Part shown: positions 36,130 to 44,309 of the stretch, in pieces
Layout of the letters: every line of letters starts with the position of its first letter
Numbering within the stretch: the stretch's first letter is position 1
NCBI RefSeq assembly: GCF_900106745.1
Contig: NZ_FNNV01000003.1
Coordinates: 310,001-374,000, forward strand
Direction of reading: 5' to 3'
Source of the DNA: Paenibacillus sp. CF384
GTDB lineage: Bacteria > Bacillota > Bacilli > Paenibacillales > Paenibacillaceae
DNA length: 64,000 bases
The notes under the pieces: model-generated
What the model was told of the DNA's origin: nothing
What the model saw: the letters and a program-made list of their open reading frames with translations, nothing else
Databases searched by the model: none
Translations under genes and position numbers: made by a program

Positions 36130-36177
36130 TTAACAAAGCAAACTCTTGTCCAATTGGACAAGAGTTTGCTTTGTTAA
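36130..36177. repeat. 48-bp perfect palindrome with no loop
   Basis: Two 24-bp arms, starting TTAACAAAGCAAACTC and meeting at AATT, are exact reverse complements. It lies between the broken DUF4163 gene and the GerA fragment. Confidence 0.95.
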
Positions 36178-36214
36178 GTTTTGTTTCGTTTCATGCGATT
36201 GTATTAGTCCTTTT

Positions 36215-36364
36215 TTAATAGGTAATTCGGACGAACATACATGCGTTTGAAGCCTGCACGATGGGCATCGATGAGGAATGGAACACGACATCGGAACAAT
36301 CCTTGAAGATGTCTTTGAGCAATTGCTCATTGATAGAGATGCTAGGGTCTAACGGAATTTTCAT
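36215..36364 (-). pseudogene. N-terminal fragment of a GerA-family spore germination protein
   Basis: A 49-codon frame with AAAGGAG 9 nt before the ATG begins MKIPLDPSISINEQLLKDIF and continues KDCSDVVFH, which matches the opening of GerA-family A subunits (about 500 residues when whole). After about 29 residues the similarity ends and a stop follows. The germination receptor body is gone, so only the translation start and first helices remain. Confidence 0.6.
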
Positions 36365-36481
36365 TGTAAGGTGCTCCTTTAGCCGTATGATCCTATAAGA
36401 AAGTAGATACGTAATTCGAATAATTTATCCTAAATTATCCTTTTTATGCAGATCCATCATGTTGACGATGGATGGATAACA

Positions 36482-36511
36482 AAAGTCCCGAGGAACATTC
36501 CTCGGGACTTT
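36482..36511 (-). terminator. Terminator after the SgrR-like gene (reverse strand)
   Basis: AAAGTCCCGAGGAA pairs perfectly over 14 bp around 2 nt and ends in TTTTG on the minus strand. Confidence 0.8.
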
Positions 36512-36526
36512 CTTGAACTCCCACTG

Positions 36527-36892
36527 TTAAAGAGAGCTAAGGCCATTGCTCATCCATGCCATGAATATCTCGATCGTAGCCGTATCTGCGCTAAAGGTTT
36601 GGAGAAGATGAAAGGCCTTATTGCAATCGCCGGCTTCCGTAAATTTCTGGGCTAAACCCAGAAGTAGACTTTCGTTGTCTTCCCGGAAGATAATCCTGGA
36701 GCGGTTGCCTCTGCCCTGTCCGGCCTTCCATTCAATGAAGCTTTCCTCGGAAAGTTTACGCAATATAAGCCTTGCATTTCGTTCCGTGCAATAAAGCGCA
36801 TCCGCTACGTCCACGAGGGACACTTCTACCTCATCCCTAAGCTTATCCGCAAACCGACGGTATAAAGTCAAATAATGTTCAATCGTTAACAT
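36527..36892 (-). CDS. Truncated SgrR-type N-terminal DNA-binding protein
   Basis: A 121-residue protein matching only the N-terminal HTH domain of SgrR-like regulators (EHYLTLYRRF, VADALYCTERNARLILRKLSEESFIEWKAGQGRGNRS). Full-length members have about 450 more residues forming a solute-binding domain that senses ligand; that part is absent here. The cut is near the normal domain boundary and a terminator follows. It begins 9 nt after the hydrolase gene upstream. It may be a remnant or a working stand-alone DNA-binding protein. Confidence 0.65.
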   Translation of the reverse strand: MLTIEHYLTLYRRFADKLRDEVEVSLVDVADALYCTERNARLILRKLSEESFIEWKAGQGRGNRSRIIFREDNESLLLGLAQKFTEAGDCNKAFHLLQTFSADTATIEIFMAWMSNGLSSL

Positions 36893-36901
36893 TGCTACAC
36901 C

Positions 36902-37840
36902 TTAACTTTCTAAATGGGAGTGCTCATGCGGTAATTTATTAATCACGAAGTCTCTCACCGCATTGGAAAATAACTCCGGCTTCTCCACATGCCCCATATG
37001 GCCGCATTGCTCGATGACTACAAGCTGCGATTCGGGAATAGCGGCGGACATCTCGTCGGCCCATCTGGTCCCACAGATGAAGTCATGCTCTCCGACCAGG
37101 ACGAGCGCCCGGGTCTGGATCGTATTCATCACGTCCCGTACATCCCACATCGCCGGTTTTCGATTGGCATCGATGGTCGCGTCCATGGAAGCTTTCCACT
37201 CGTCGAACCCAAGTGGCATAGCCCAATAGTTTCCCAAGTAAGCAGGCAGCAGTTTTTGGATGATGCCAAGGAACGACTCTCTGTCGTTGACCGCAATGGC
37301 TCCGCTCGTCATATCCACCCATGCTTGCTTTGCTTCTTGAGCTTCCTTTTCTTCGGGCCAACGCTGCGCAAAGAGGTCCATTTGCTTGGTCGCTTCCATG
37401 AATAAATCCTTCCCGCTGCATGGAGCGCCGTCATAAACGATCAATCCTGCGAGCTCATTCGGATAATCCAGCGCGTATTGAAGCCCGACAAACCCGCCGT
37501 GCGAATGTCCGAGAAAATAAGCATTCAGAGCCCCGACATGCTCGAGCACCTTTCGGGAGAAATAAGCATAGTTGGACTGGCTATACTCACCATTAGGCAA
37601 CAAATCCGATTGACCTGTACCGATCGGCTCTAGATAAATGGTGGTCATAAAGTTTTCTAAGAGGGGCATGCGTAAATAATTCCAATGAAAGCCAGGACCT
37701 CCGGGATGAACGAGACAAACGGGGCCACTGCCCATAACATGATAAGTTAGATGAAGCCCATCGACCATAATCTCATGTGTGCCGGGCGTTAGCGCCTCGA
37801 TAATTGTAGAATCGGACGGATTAGCATTTGAATTTTTCAT
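36902..37840 (-). CDS. Alpha/beta hydrolase, proline-iminopeptidase-like
   Basis: A 312-residue hydrolase with oxyanion HPGGPG (45-50), nucleophile elbow GHSHGG with Ser113, acid in VLVGEHDFICG, and His in CGHMGHVEKP. The HPGGPG motif is typical of prolyl iminopeptidases and related epoxide hydrolases. ATG at 37840 gives the normal family length; the longer upstream frame lacks a ribosome binding site. It is co-directional with the SgrR-like gene 9 nt on. In intact relatives such pairs form ligand-responsive units. Confidence 0.85.
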   Translation of the reverse strand: MKNSNANPSDSTIIEALTPGTHEIMVDGLHLTYHVMGSGPVCLVHPGGPGFHWNYLRMPLLENFMTTIYLEPIGTGQSDLLPNGEYSQSNYAYFSRKVLEHVGALNAYFLGHSHGGFVGLQYALDYPNELAGLIVYDGAPCSGKDLFMEATKQMDLFAQRWPEEKEAQEAKQAWVDMTSGAIAVNDRESFLGIIQKLLPAYLGNYWAMPLGFDEWKASMDATIDANRKPAMWDVRDVMNTIQTRALVLVGEHDFICGTRWADEMSAAIPESQLVVIEQCGHMGHVEKPELFSNAVRDFVINKLPHEHSHLES

Positions 37841-37925
37841 AGGTGTACCTACTTTCCTTTGGGATTTGTAAAACAATAACACGATTTGAAGCATCGATCC
37901 GTGACTTGAATCACATAAATACCAA

Positions 37926-37950
37926 AGAAAAAAGCGTCCTCCCGGACGCT
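37926..37950 (-). terminator. Terminator of the 87-aa gene (reverse strand)
   Basis: AGCGTCC/GGACGCT with a 4-nt loop, followed by TTTTTTC on the minus strand. Confidence 0.8.
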
Positions 37951-37961
37951 CCACATCGCTG

Positions 37962-38225
37962 TTATTTCACTAGTTTACTTAGCCAAACGCTGCTCAGCCC
38001 GCTTGTCGTCCCATTGTCCGGCCGCGGCCCTTTTTGAATGTTTTTGCTGCGATTGACCGCGTTCTGGCCGCCTTGGTTGGCGTTAAACCCTACGTCTTTG
38101 TTGATTTGCCCGCCACTCTGGGCCTTCTGGATCCAGGTGAATCGACGACGATCGTTGTGAATGGAAATGTTGTAATTGTAGGTGATGTTGATAATCGTCT
38201 TACCGCTTCGTAATCTTCCCATCAT
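37962..38225 (-). CDS. Small basic hypothetical protein (87 aa)
   Basis: I do not recognise the family. The 87 residues start MMGRLRSGKTIINITYNYNI and are rich in Asn, Gly, Lys and Arg, with RRFTWIQKAQSGGQ in the middle and no signal peptide or membrane segment. The gene looks real: GGGAGGATGA precedes tandem ATGs and a clean terminator follows its stop. The Asn/Gly-rich, basic nature would suit a spore or nucleoid protein, but that is a guess. Confidence 0.65.
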   Translation of the reverse strand: MMGRLRSGKTIINITYNYNISIHNDRRRFTWIQKAQSGGQINKDVGFNANQGGQNAVNRSKNIQKGPRPDNGTTSGLSSVWLSKLVK

Positions 38226-38315
38226 TCATCCTCCCATCCTATTAGTACACTATATGAATCTATCTCGGAGGTGATTAGGTAGATGTCAGGTAGACGGATG
38301 CACCAATTTAGGGCG

Positions 38316-38352
38316 AAAAAAACGGGACAGCCCTCAAGAGGCTTGTCCCGTC
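38316..38352 (-). terminator. Terminator of the VOC-family gene (reverse strand)
   Basis: ACGGGACA pairs with TGTCCCGT, with an inner GCC/GGC, and runs into seven T residues on the minus strand. Confidence 0.85.
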
Positions 38353-38362
38353 CTTATTGCAG

Positions 38363-38776
38363 TTATAGTCCTTGGTTGAACTGCCATGTGATGCCGAATT
38401 TATCCGTTGTGACGCCGTAAAGCTTCGTCCAGAACGTTTCTTGAAGCGGCATGCTGTTCGATCCGCCTTCGCTTAGCTTCGCATAAATACGTCTGAGTTC
38501 GTCGGCATCATCAGAAACGATGGCAAGGCTAATGTTGTTTCCCATCGTAAAAGGCATACCCGGGAATGTATCGGAGAACATAAGGTTGCTGCCAAGTACA
38601 GTCATGCGGGCATGCATAATGCCATTCTCCATGCCTGGAGGCAGTGGATATTCCGGATTCGGCGGGAGTTCACCAAATGTCGTCAAATTCGTAATTTCAG
38701 TATTGAATACTTCCGCGTAAAATTCGATTACTTCACGGGTATTACCTTGAAAATTCAGATATGCATCAACAGACAT
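38363..38776 (-). CDS. VOC-superfamily protein, PhnB-like
   Basis: A 137-residue protein of the glyoxalase/bleomycin-resistance (VOC) fold, PhnB / 3-demethylubiquinone methyltransferase-like branch. It has YLNFQGNTREVIEFYAEVF at the start, LMFSDTFPGMPF in the middle and LYGVTTDKFGITWQFN at the end. ATG at 38776 is placed 8 nt after AAGGAG; a GTG at 38785 overlaps the ribosome site. The metal ligands usual in active VOC enzymes are not clear, and function is unknown. Confidence 0.88.
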   Translation of the reverse strand: MSVDAYLNFQGNTREVIEFYAEVFNTEITNLTTFGELPPNPEYPLPPGMENGIMHARMTVLGSNLMFSDTFPGMPFTMGNNISLAIVSDDADELRRIYAKLSEGGSNSMPLQETFWTKLYGVTTDKFGITWQFNQGL

Positions 38777-38973
38777 TCCATTCACTCCTTCAGTGGTTTG
38801 GATGAAGAAATTGGGTCTTCATTTCCATATTGTATCATTTACCGTTGGATTAGAAAACATGAGTAAAGTCGATCCTATATTGATCTTGTATGTTGCGGTT
38901 AGGCGAGGAACTGTGCAGAATAGGTGAATCGTGATAGAATTACGTGAAAATCGCTAATGACTTAGGAGAAAAT

Positions 38974-39957
38974 ATGAAAAAGCCTATTTTCTTTACCTTA
39001 TTCGTAGGCATCTGCCTAGTTGCGTTGACAATAACTTTATATTTGATGTTATACCGCAACGACGATCTCGGTATGTCCGGCAATATGGAGCGTGCGGGCA
39101 ACCAGACTGCCCCGCATATTGTCATCATTTCACAGGAACAGGGCAGCTATGTGATGAACGAAATTCAGAAAGGCGCCCGTTCAGCAGCGGCAGGTCACGG
39201 CATGTTGATTGACTTCTGGGGGGTATACCGCTCGAACGTCGAGGAGCTCATTAAGCAGGTTGATATTGCAATCGCTTCCAAAGTGGATGGCATTATTATT
39301 GAAGGCGTGGATCGACCTGATTTCGTGCAAATCGTCAACAAGGCGACGTTTCGCGGCATTCCTGTTGTCATGATTAATTCCGATGCGCCGGGTAGTCTGA
39401 GGAAAACCTATGTCGGTTCGGATCATTATCAAGAAGGCATCGTGATGGGCAAACATATCGCAGAAGCATTGAAGGGGCAAGGGACTGTCGGTGTCATTAC
39501 GAACATGGAGAGCTCGGACACGGACAAGCTGCGGCAGAAAGGTTTGCGTGAGGTGCTGGCTCAATACAATGGCATTCAGCTCGTGTATGCATCAAAGGAT
39601 AACGAGCATGTGCAGGCTAATGCTCAAACCAATGATATTCTGAATCATTATCCGAAGGTGAATGCTTTCATAGGGCTGCCGACCGAATCAGGGAAAAGCA
39701 TTGTGCAGGCTGGCTCAACTCGCTCGCGAATGCATGAATATGACGTATTCATGTTCGATAACTCCCCGCAAACGGTCAAATTGATCCAAGAAGGACTGAT
39801 TGAGTCCGGTCTGTCCCAGCATTATGAGGAAATGGGGCAGATGAGCGTCGATCTGATGAAACGCTGGCTGGACAGCGAGCAGCTTCCGCTGAACAAGCGT
39901 TATTTTACGCCGATTAGTGTTGTAGCCTCTTCCGATGAAGGAGGCGGTGCGAAGTGA
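38974..39957 (+). CDS. Membrane-anchored sugar-binding sensor protein (XylFII-like)
   Basis: A 327-residue solute-binding protein of the Peripla_BP_4 type, held by an N-terminal helix (residues about 5-26) instead of a lipid. The two-lobe core shows HIVIISQEQGSYVMNEIQKGA and KVDGIIIEGVD. ATG at 38974 has TTAGGAG upstream. Its stop overlaps the kinase GTG start by 4 nt. This gene order (binding protein, LytS-like kinase, YesN-like regulator) matches the three-component XylFII-LytS-YesN xylose sensor described in Clostridium beijerinckii, so it probably reports sugar to the kinase rather than to a transporter. Confidence 0.85.
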   Translation: MKKPIFFTLFVGICLVALTITLYLMLYRNDDLGMSGNMERAGNQTAPHIVIISQEQGSYVMNEIQKGARSAAAGHGMLIDFWGVYRSNVEELIKQVDIAIASKVDGIIIEGVDRPDFVQIVNKATFRGIPVVMINSDAPGSLRKTYVGSDHYQEGIVMGKHIAEALKGQGTVGVITNMESSDTDKLRQKGLREVLAQYNGIQLVYASKDNEHVQANAQTNDILNHYPKVNAFIGLPTESGKSIVQAGSTRSRMHEYDVFMFDNSPQTVKLIQEGLIESGLSQHYEEMGQMSVDLMKRWLDSEQLPLNKRYFTPISVVASSDEGGGAK

Positions 39958-41393
39958 ATACGATTCGCAACAAAATGCTGCTGCTGTCCATTCTCATATG
40001 GATCATCATGGCCGTCATCTGGTTGTCGATGAGTTTGTTTAATCAGCGGACGGTGGAGAAATACAACGAGATCCTGCAGCGCTATCTGTTGATGAACCAA
40101 GCCTCGGAGCAAAGCCAGCAAGCACTTACTTCTCTTAACAACTACAGGATATCGCTCTCCCAAGAGAGCCTGGAGCAGTATTTCGACGATAATAATGAGC
40201 TGCTGCATACCAAATCGGAGCTCAATTGGCTGCGCAACGCGAACAATGCGATGCTGCTCGATAACTTTCAGCATATGCTGGAGAGCCAGTCCGAAGCGAT
40301 GGGGCTGGTCGTCCGGTTTCAGAAGGACAACAACGAGGATGAAGTAGCGAAGAAGTTCGATGAGGCATCGAGTATTTCCAAATATATTTCGGAAGCGACC
40401 CTGACGCTGATCAGCGGAGAACAGAAGACCTATGATGCCTTCTACCGCAAAATTATTAAGCGCAGCGATGATTTGCTCAAGATGGGCTTCTGGACGCTCG
40501 CGCTTGTATCGCTTATGCTGCTTATCTTCTCCTTCCGGTTCGTGAACAGTGTGACCCAGCCGATTCTTAAGCTGACCCAATCGGCGAGGGAACTGTCGCG
40601 GGGCAATTTCCACAAGCCCATTGAAATCAATAACAATGACGACATGTCGTTCCTAGCCAAAACCTTAGACACGATGCGTCTGAATATCGGCAATCTGTTC
40701 GATGAAATTCAAAGTAAGGCGCAGCTGGAATATGATCTGCACAAACATAAGCTGATGCTGAAAGAGAGCGAGCTGAAGAGCTTGCAAAGTCAGATCAATC
40801 CGCATTTTTTGTTCAATACGCTTAATATGCTCTCTAAGGAAGCGTATCTCGCCGGCGCGGACAAAACAAGCGAGCTGATCAGCTCGGTTGCGGGAATGCT
40901 TCGCTACAATTTACGCCGGATGGACAGCAGGGTGACGCTCGGAGACGAAGTCGAGGTGCTGGAAGAATACTTGGCGATTCAGAAAGCGCGCTTCGGTGAT
41001 CGGCTGAAGGTCGTCCGGGAGATTGATGAAGCGGGGCTCGATATCGACGTGCCGATTCTCATTCTACAGCCGCTTGCGGAGAATGTATTTATTTATGCGA
41101 TTGAACCGTCTGAAGACGGCGGTACACTAACGCTTCGCGTGAAGAGTCATGAGGAGCATGTCACGGTCGAGGTGTCCGATACAGGTCAAGGCATGGACGC
41201 TGAACAGATTGAACGGCTCCTGGCGGATACGGATAATTCCATTTATAAGGGTCATTCCACCGGAATTGGAATTCGGAATGTGCTGCACAGGCTGCAGCTG
41301 TTCTACGGAGTTGAAGAGATTATACACATTGACTCGAAGATCGGAGAAGGAACATGCATTACGATAACGCTTCCGAGGAAGCCCAAACAATGA
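39954..41393 (+). CDS. Sensor histidine kinase, LytS/YesM type
   Basis: A 479-residue membrane kinase. One helix (about 8-28), an extracytoplasmic helical region (about 30-175) that could contact the binding protein, a second helix (about 178-197), HAMP, then His_kinase with the phospho-acceptor in QINPHFLFNTLNML and HATPase with VSDTGQGM and STGIGIRNV. The GTG start overlaps the preceding stop (GTGA), and its own stop overlaps the next ATG (ATGA), so all three sensor genes are translationally coupled. Confidence 0.92.
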   Translation: MNTIRNKMLLLSILIWIIMAVIWLSMSLFNQRTVEKYNEILQRYLLMNQASEQSQQALTSLNNYRISLSQESLEQYFDDNNELLHTKSELNWLRNANNAMLLDNFQHMLESQSEAMGLVVRFQKDNNEDEVAKKFDEASSISKYISEATLTLISGEQKTYDAFYRKIIKRSDDLLKMGFWTLALVSLMLLIFSFRFVNSVTQPILKLTQSARELSRGNFHKPIEINNNDDMSFLAKTLDTMRLNIGNLFDEIQSKAQLEYDLHKHKLMLKESELKSLQSQINPHFLFNTLNMLSKEAYLAGADKTSELISSVAGMLRYNLRRMDSRVTLGDEVEVLEEYLAIQKARFGDRLKVVREIDEAGLDIDVPILILQPLAENVFIYAIEPSEDGGTLTLRVKSHEEHVTVEVSDTGQGMDAEQIERLLADTDNSIYKGHSTGIGIRNVLHRLQLFYGVEEIIHIDSKIGEGTCITITLPRKPKQ

Positions 41394-42988
41394 TACGGAT
41401 ATTGATCGTTGATGATGAGCCGATCGAGCGCATGGCTCTCCAGCGGATTATTGAAACAAGCTTCACGGACGTCGAAATTGTCGGACAAGCTTCCAATGGA
41501 CGAGAGGCAATCGAATCGGCGGAGCTGCTCAAGCCGGATCTGATTACGATGGATATCAAGATGCCCGGCATTAACGGGCTTCAAGCCATTGAACGGATTA
41601 AGACGTTTAACGATACGGTGAAGTTCATCGTCGTTACGGCATTCGACACGTTTGAGTTCGCCAGATCTGCGCTGCAAATGGGCGTAAGCGATTATTTGCT
41701 GAAACCCAGCAAGACGACGGTCATTCAAGAAACGATCGGCAAAGTCGTCCATGACATCTTGAGCAACCGGATAGAATCCGAGCATCGGCGGATGGATTCG
41801 GAGCGTCTGCGCAGAATGCTTCCTATCGTGGAGGCGGATATTGTGTCCCAGCTGCTGTTTGACGATGCGCCGTCCGTGCATCTGAGCGAGATGATTGATT
41901 TATTGGGGCTGCCCGCGACCAAAGGCGGCTTCGTCATTAATTTGCTGCTCTCGGAGTCGTCGCATGAAGGACGACCTGAGCACGGCCGACATGAAGAGCT
42001 GGAAGGCCTGCACGCCGTCATCGTGAAGCAAATAGCCGATTGGAACGTCCACTGCTGGATCGGCAAAATTACCGGCAATCAAATTCCCATCATTCTGTTC
42101 ATGGAAGGCGAGAGTTCCTACCGCAGCTACGCTGTTATCATGGGGCGGAAGCTCGTGCAGGCGGCCTTGCGTCATAGCGGGTATGAGCCTTTTGCCGGAA
42201 TCGGCGGGCTGTACAGTGAATTGAAGGAATTGCGCAAATCCTATCATGAGTCGATGCTGGCATCGGTCGATCTATCATTGCCTGCACGGTTCTGCTTGTA
42301 CGAAGATCTTCCTCGCCATGACAGCAAGTCGATCAGCCGATTAACGATGGATTTGGAGAAAAATGTACTTGAAGACGTTCGCCGGGGGCATTTCGAAGCG
42401 GCTGCTGACTTGGTTAGGCAAATGATTGACGTGTACGAAGGAGCGGGAGAGCGCGTTGCAATTGCTCAGCAGCGCGTATTTGAAGTCTTGGTCATCGTCA
42501 GTCGGATGCTGCAGGAAATGGGTGTGGAAATTCAAAAGCTCTATTATCAAGGTCAGACGACGAATTATATGCAGCTTCGTACGGAGACGCGATTGCTCGT
42601 TACGAGCATTGCGGAAGCCGCGGCACAGAACAACGGTGATCTGGAGACGGGCCTTCTTCTGAAGCTGAAGCATTACATTAAGGATCACGCCCATGAAGAC
42701 TTGTCGCTCGAGCGGTTGGCTGCTGTCGTGGACAGGAACCCGTTCTATGTGAGCAAGCTGTTCAAGGAACAGTTCGGCATGAATTATATTGACTATTTGA
42801 CCGAGTGCCGCATGGAGGCTGCCAAGCAATTAATGCTGGAGTCGGAGATGAGCCTGAAGGAAATTACGTTCGAAATCGGATACAATGATCCCAATTATTT
42901 CAGCCGCGTCTTCAAGAAGATCGTGGGACATTCGCCGACCGATTATCGCAAACAGTTGCTGCGTCCGGTAGACAAGAAGCAGTTGTAG
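41390..42988 (+). CDS. Response regulator with AraC-type DNA-binding domain (YesN-like)
   Basis: A 532-residue regulator: receiver domain (ILIVDDEP, phospho-acceptor Asp55 in LITMDIKMPG), a middle linker domain (about 130-420), and a C-terminal AraC/XylS pair of helix-turn-helices (ERLAAVVDRNPFYVSKLFKEQ and EITFEIGYNDPNYFSRVFKK). ATG at 41390 overlaps the kinase stop. It presumably activates the sugar-uptake genes that follow (43014 onward). Confidence 0.92.
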   Translation: MIRILIVDDEPIERMALQRIIETSFTDVEIVGQASNGREAIESAELLKPDLITMDIKMPGINGLQAIERIKTFNDTVKFIVVTAFDTFEFARSALQMGVSDYLLKPSKTTVIQETIGKVVHDILSNRIESEHRRMDSERLRRMLPIVEADIVSQLLFDDAPSVHLSEMIDLLGLPATKGGFVINLLLSESSHEGRPEHGRHEELEGLHAVIVKQIADWNVHCWIGKITGNQIPIILFMEGESSYRSYAVIMGRKLVQAALRHSGYEPFAGIGGLYSELKELRKSYHESMLASVDLSLPARFCLYEDLPRHDSKSISRLTMDLEKNVLEDVRRGHFEAAADLVRQMIDVYEGAGERVAIAQQRVFEVLVIVSRMLQEMGVEIQKLYYQGQTTNYMQLRTETRLLVTSIAEAAAQNNGDLETGLLLKLKHYIKDHAHEDLSLERLAAVVDRNPFYVSKLFKEQFGMNYIDYLTECRMEAAKQLMLESEMSLKEITFEIGYNDPNYFSRVFKKIVGHSPTDYRKQLLRPVDKKQL

Positions 42989-43013
42989 GAGAAGCAAGGA
43001 AGGGAGGTAAACC

Positions 43014-44123
43014 GTGAGGCATCGCCATCGAATTCCAAATGATATTCGAATGCAAGTGAAGCTGCTGTTGAGTTTATTGGGCGTTATCGTACTGCTGTCT
43101 GCATGCTCACTTGGCGGAACCAGTGCAGGTGCAGGTGCAGGTGTTCGAGCAGGGACCAAGGAAACTCCGACCAAACAAGTCAGTGATGCGCAGGTGGTCA
43201 TTGGCTTGTCCCTCGATACGTTAGAGGAAGAACGTTGGAAGAAGGATCGGGATTTGTTCAAAGCGGCTGTCGAAGGTCTAGGTGCAGAGGTGGATGTCCA
43301 AGCAGCCAATGGCGATGACGCCAAACAAATTGCCCAAGCGGAGAATATGATCTCGCGCGGCGTCGATGTCCTCGTTGTCGTACCTCACAATGCGGAAGCC
43401 GGAGCCGCCATTGTCGCGAAAGCCCATCAAGCGGGCATCCAAGTGATCTCGTATGATCGGTTGATCTTAAATGCCAATGTCGATCTCTATATTTCGTTCG
43501 ATAACGAGAAGGCAGGCGAGCTTCAGGCGAGAGCCATCGTGTCTAAGGTACCCAAAGGGAATTACGTGCTGATTGAAGGTGCAGATACGGATAACAATGC
43601 TCATATGTTCAAGAAAGGCCAGATGAAAGTGCTTAAGCCTTTCGTGGATCGTGGAGACATTCGCATTGTCTATGATCAATTCACGAAGGAATGGATCCCT
43701 GCCAATGCCAGAGCGAATATGGAAGAGGCGCTGAAAGCCAATCATCATGACATCGATGCCGTAATTGCAGCTAATGACGGAACGGCAGGCGGAGTCATTG
43801 CAGCACTTGCCGCTCAGCAAATGGCCAGCATAATTCCTGTCTCCGGAATGGATGCGGAGCTCGCGGCCGCGCAGCGAATCGTGGAAGGTACGCAAACGAT
43901 GACGGTCTATAAGCCGATCCCGAAGCTTGCGGAGGCTGCAGCAGACTTAGCCGTACGGATGGCGAAGGGCGAGAAGGTGAGCACGGACAAGACTGTTTTC
44001 AACAAGAAGATCGATGTGCCGGCCATCTTGCTTGAACCGATCGCGGTCGATCGAATGAACATCGATGCAACGATTATTGCCGACGGATTCCACAGGCGGG
44101 CAGATATCTATCGGACAGAGTAA
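43014..44123 (+). CDS. xylF: D-xylose-binding lipoprotein
   Basis: A 369-residue substrate-binding lipoprotein with lipobox LLSAC and a Gly/Ala linker. The mature part closely follows E. coli XylF as I remember it: RWKKDRDLF, QIAQAENMISRGVDVLVV, DLYISFDNEKAGELQA, FKKGQMKVLKPFVD and GTQTMTVYKPI. It captures xylose (or a related pentose) at the cell surface. The GTG start has AGGGAGGT upstream. It follows the response regulator by 25 nt and ends at its own terminator. The transporter it feeds is likely the GguAB pair downstream. Confidence 0.9.
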   Translation: MRHRHRIPNDIRMQVKLLLSLLGVIVLLSACSLGGTSAGAGAGVRAGTKETPTKQVSDAQVVIGLSLDTLEEERWKKDRDLFKAAVEGLGAEVDVQAANGDDAKQIAQAENMISRGVDVLVVVPHNAEAGAAIVAKAHQAGIQVISYDRLILNANVDLYISFDNEKAGELQARAIVSKVPKGNYVLIEGADTDNNAHMFKKGQMKVLKPFVDRGDIRIVYDQFTKEWIPANARANMEEALKANHHDIDAVIAANDGTAGGVIAALAAQQMASIIPVSGMDAELAAAQRIVEGTQTMTVYKPIPKLAEAAADLAVRMAKGEKVSTDKTVFNKKIDVPAILLEPIAVDRMNIDATIIADGFHRRADIYRTE

Positions 44124-44130
44124 GCAATAG

Positions 44131-44168
44131 AAGCGGAAGATCAGCGAGAGCTGACCTTCCGCTTTTTT
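44131..44168 (+). terminator. Terminator after xylF
   Basis: AAGCGGAAG-TCAGC pairs with GCTGA-CTTCCGCTT, followed by six T residues. Confidence 0.92.
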
Positions 44169-44228
44169 GTTTTGCCCGATAAACAGTGAAAATCAAAATA
44201 GTGCAGATGGTATGAAAAAAGTGCTATA

Positions 44229-44242
44229 AGTTAGCGCTTTCA
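44229..44242 (-). promoter_or_regulatory. cre site 1 (catabolite repression)
   Basis: On the minus strand, TGAAAGCGCTAACT matches 13 of 14 positions of the CcpA cre consensus TGWAANCGNTNWCA. Confidence 0.7.
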
Positions 44243-44271
44243 TGATGTTTAACCGGTGCTATAGTTGGTCT

Positions 44272-44285
44272 TGTAAACGCTTTAG
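44272..44285 (+). promoter_or_regulatory. cre site 2 (catabolite repression)
   Basis: TGTAAACGCTTTAG matches 12 of 14 positions of the cre consensus, 25 nt before the chvE-like start, so bound CcpA would block transcription. Confidence 0.6.
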
Positions 44286-44309
44286 TATATCGAGAGGGGA
44301 AAACAAATC

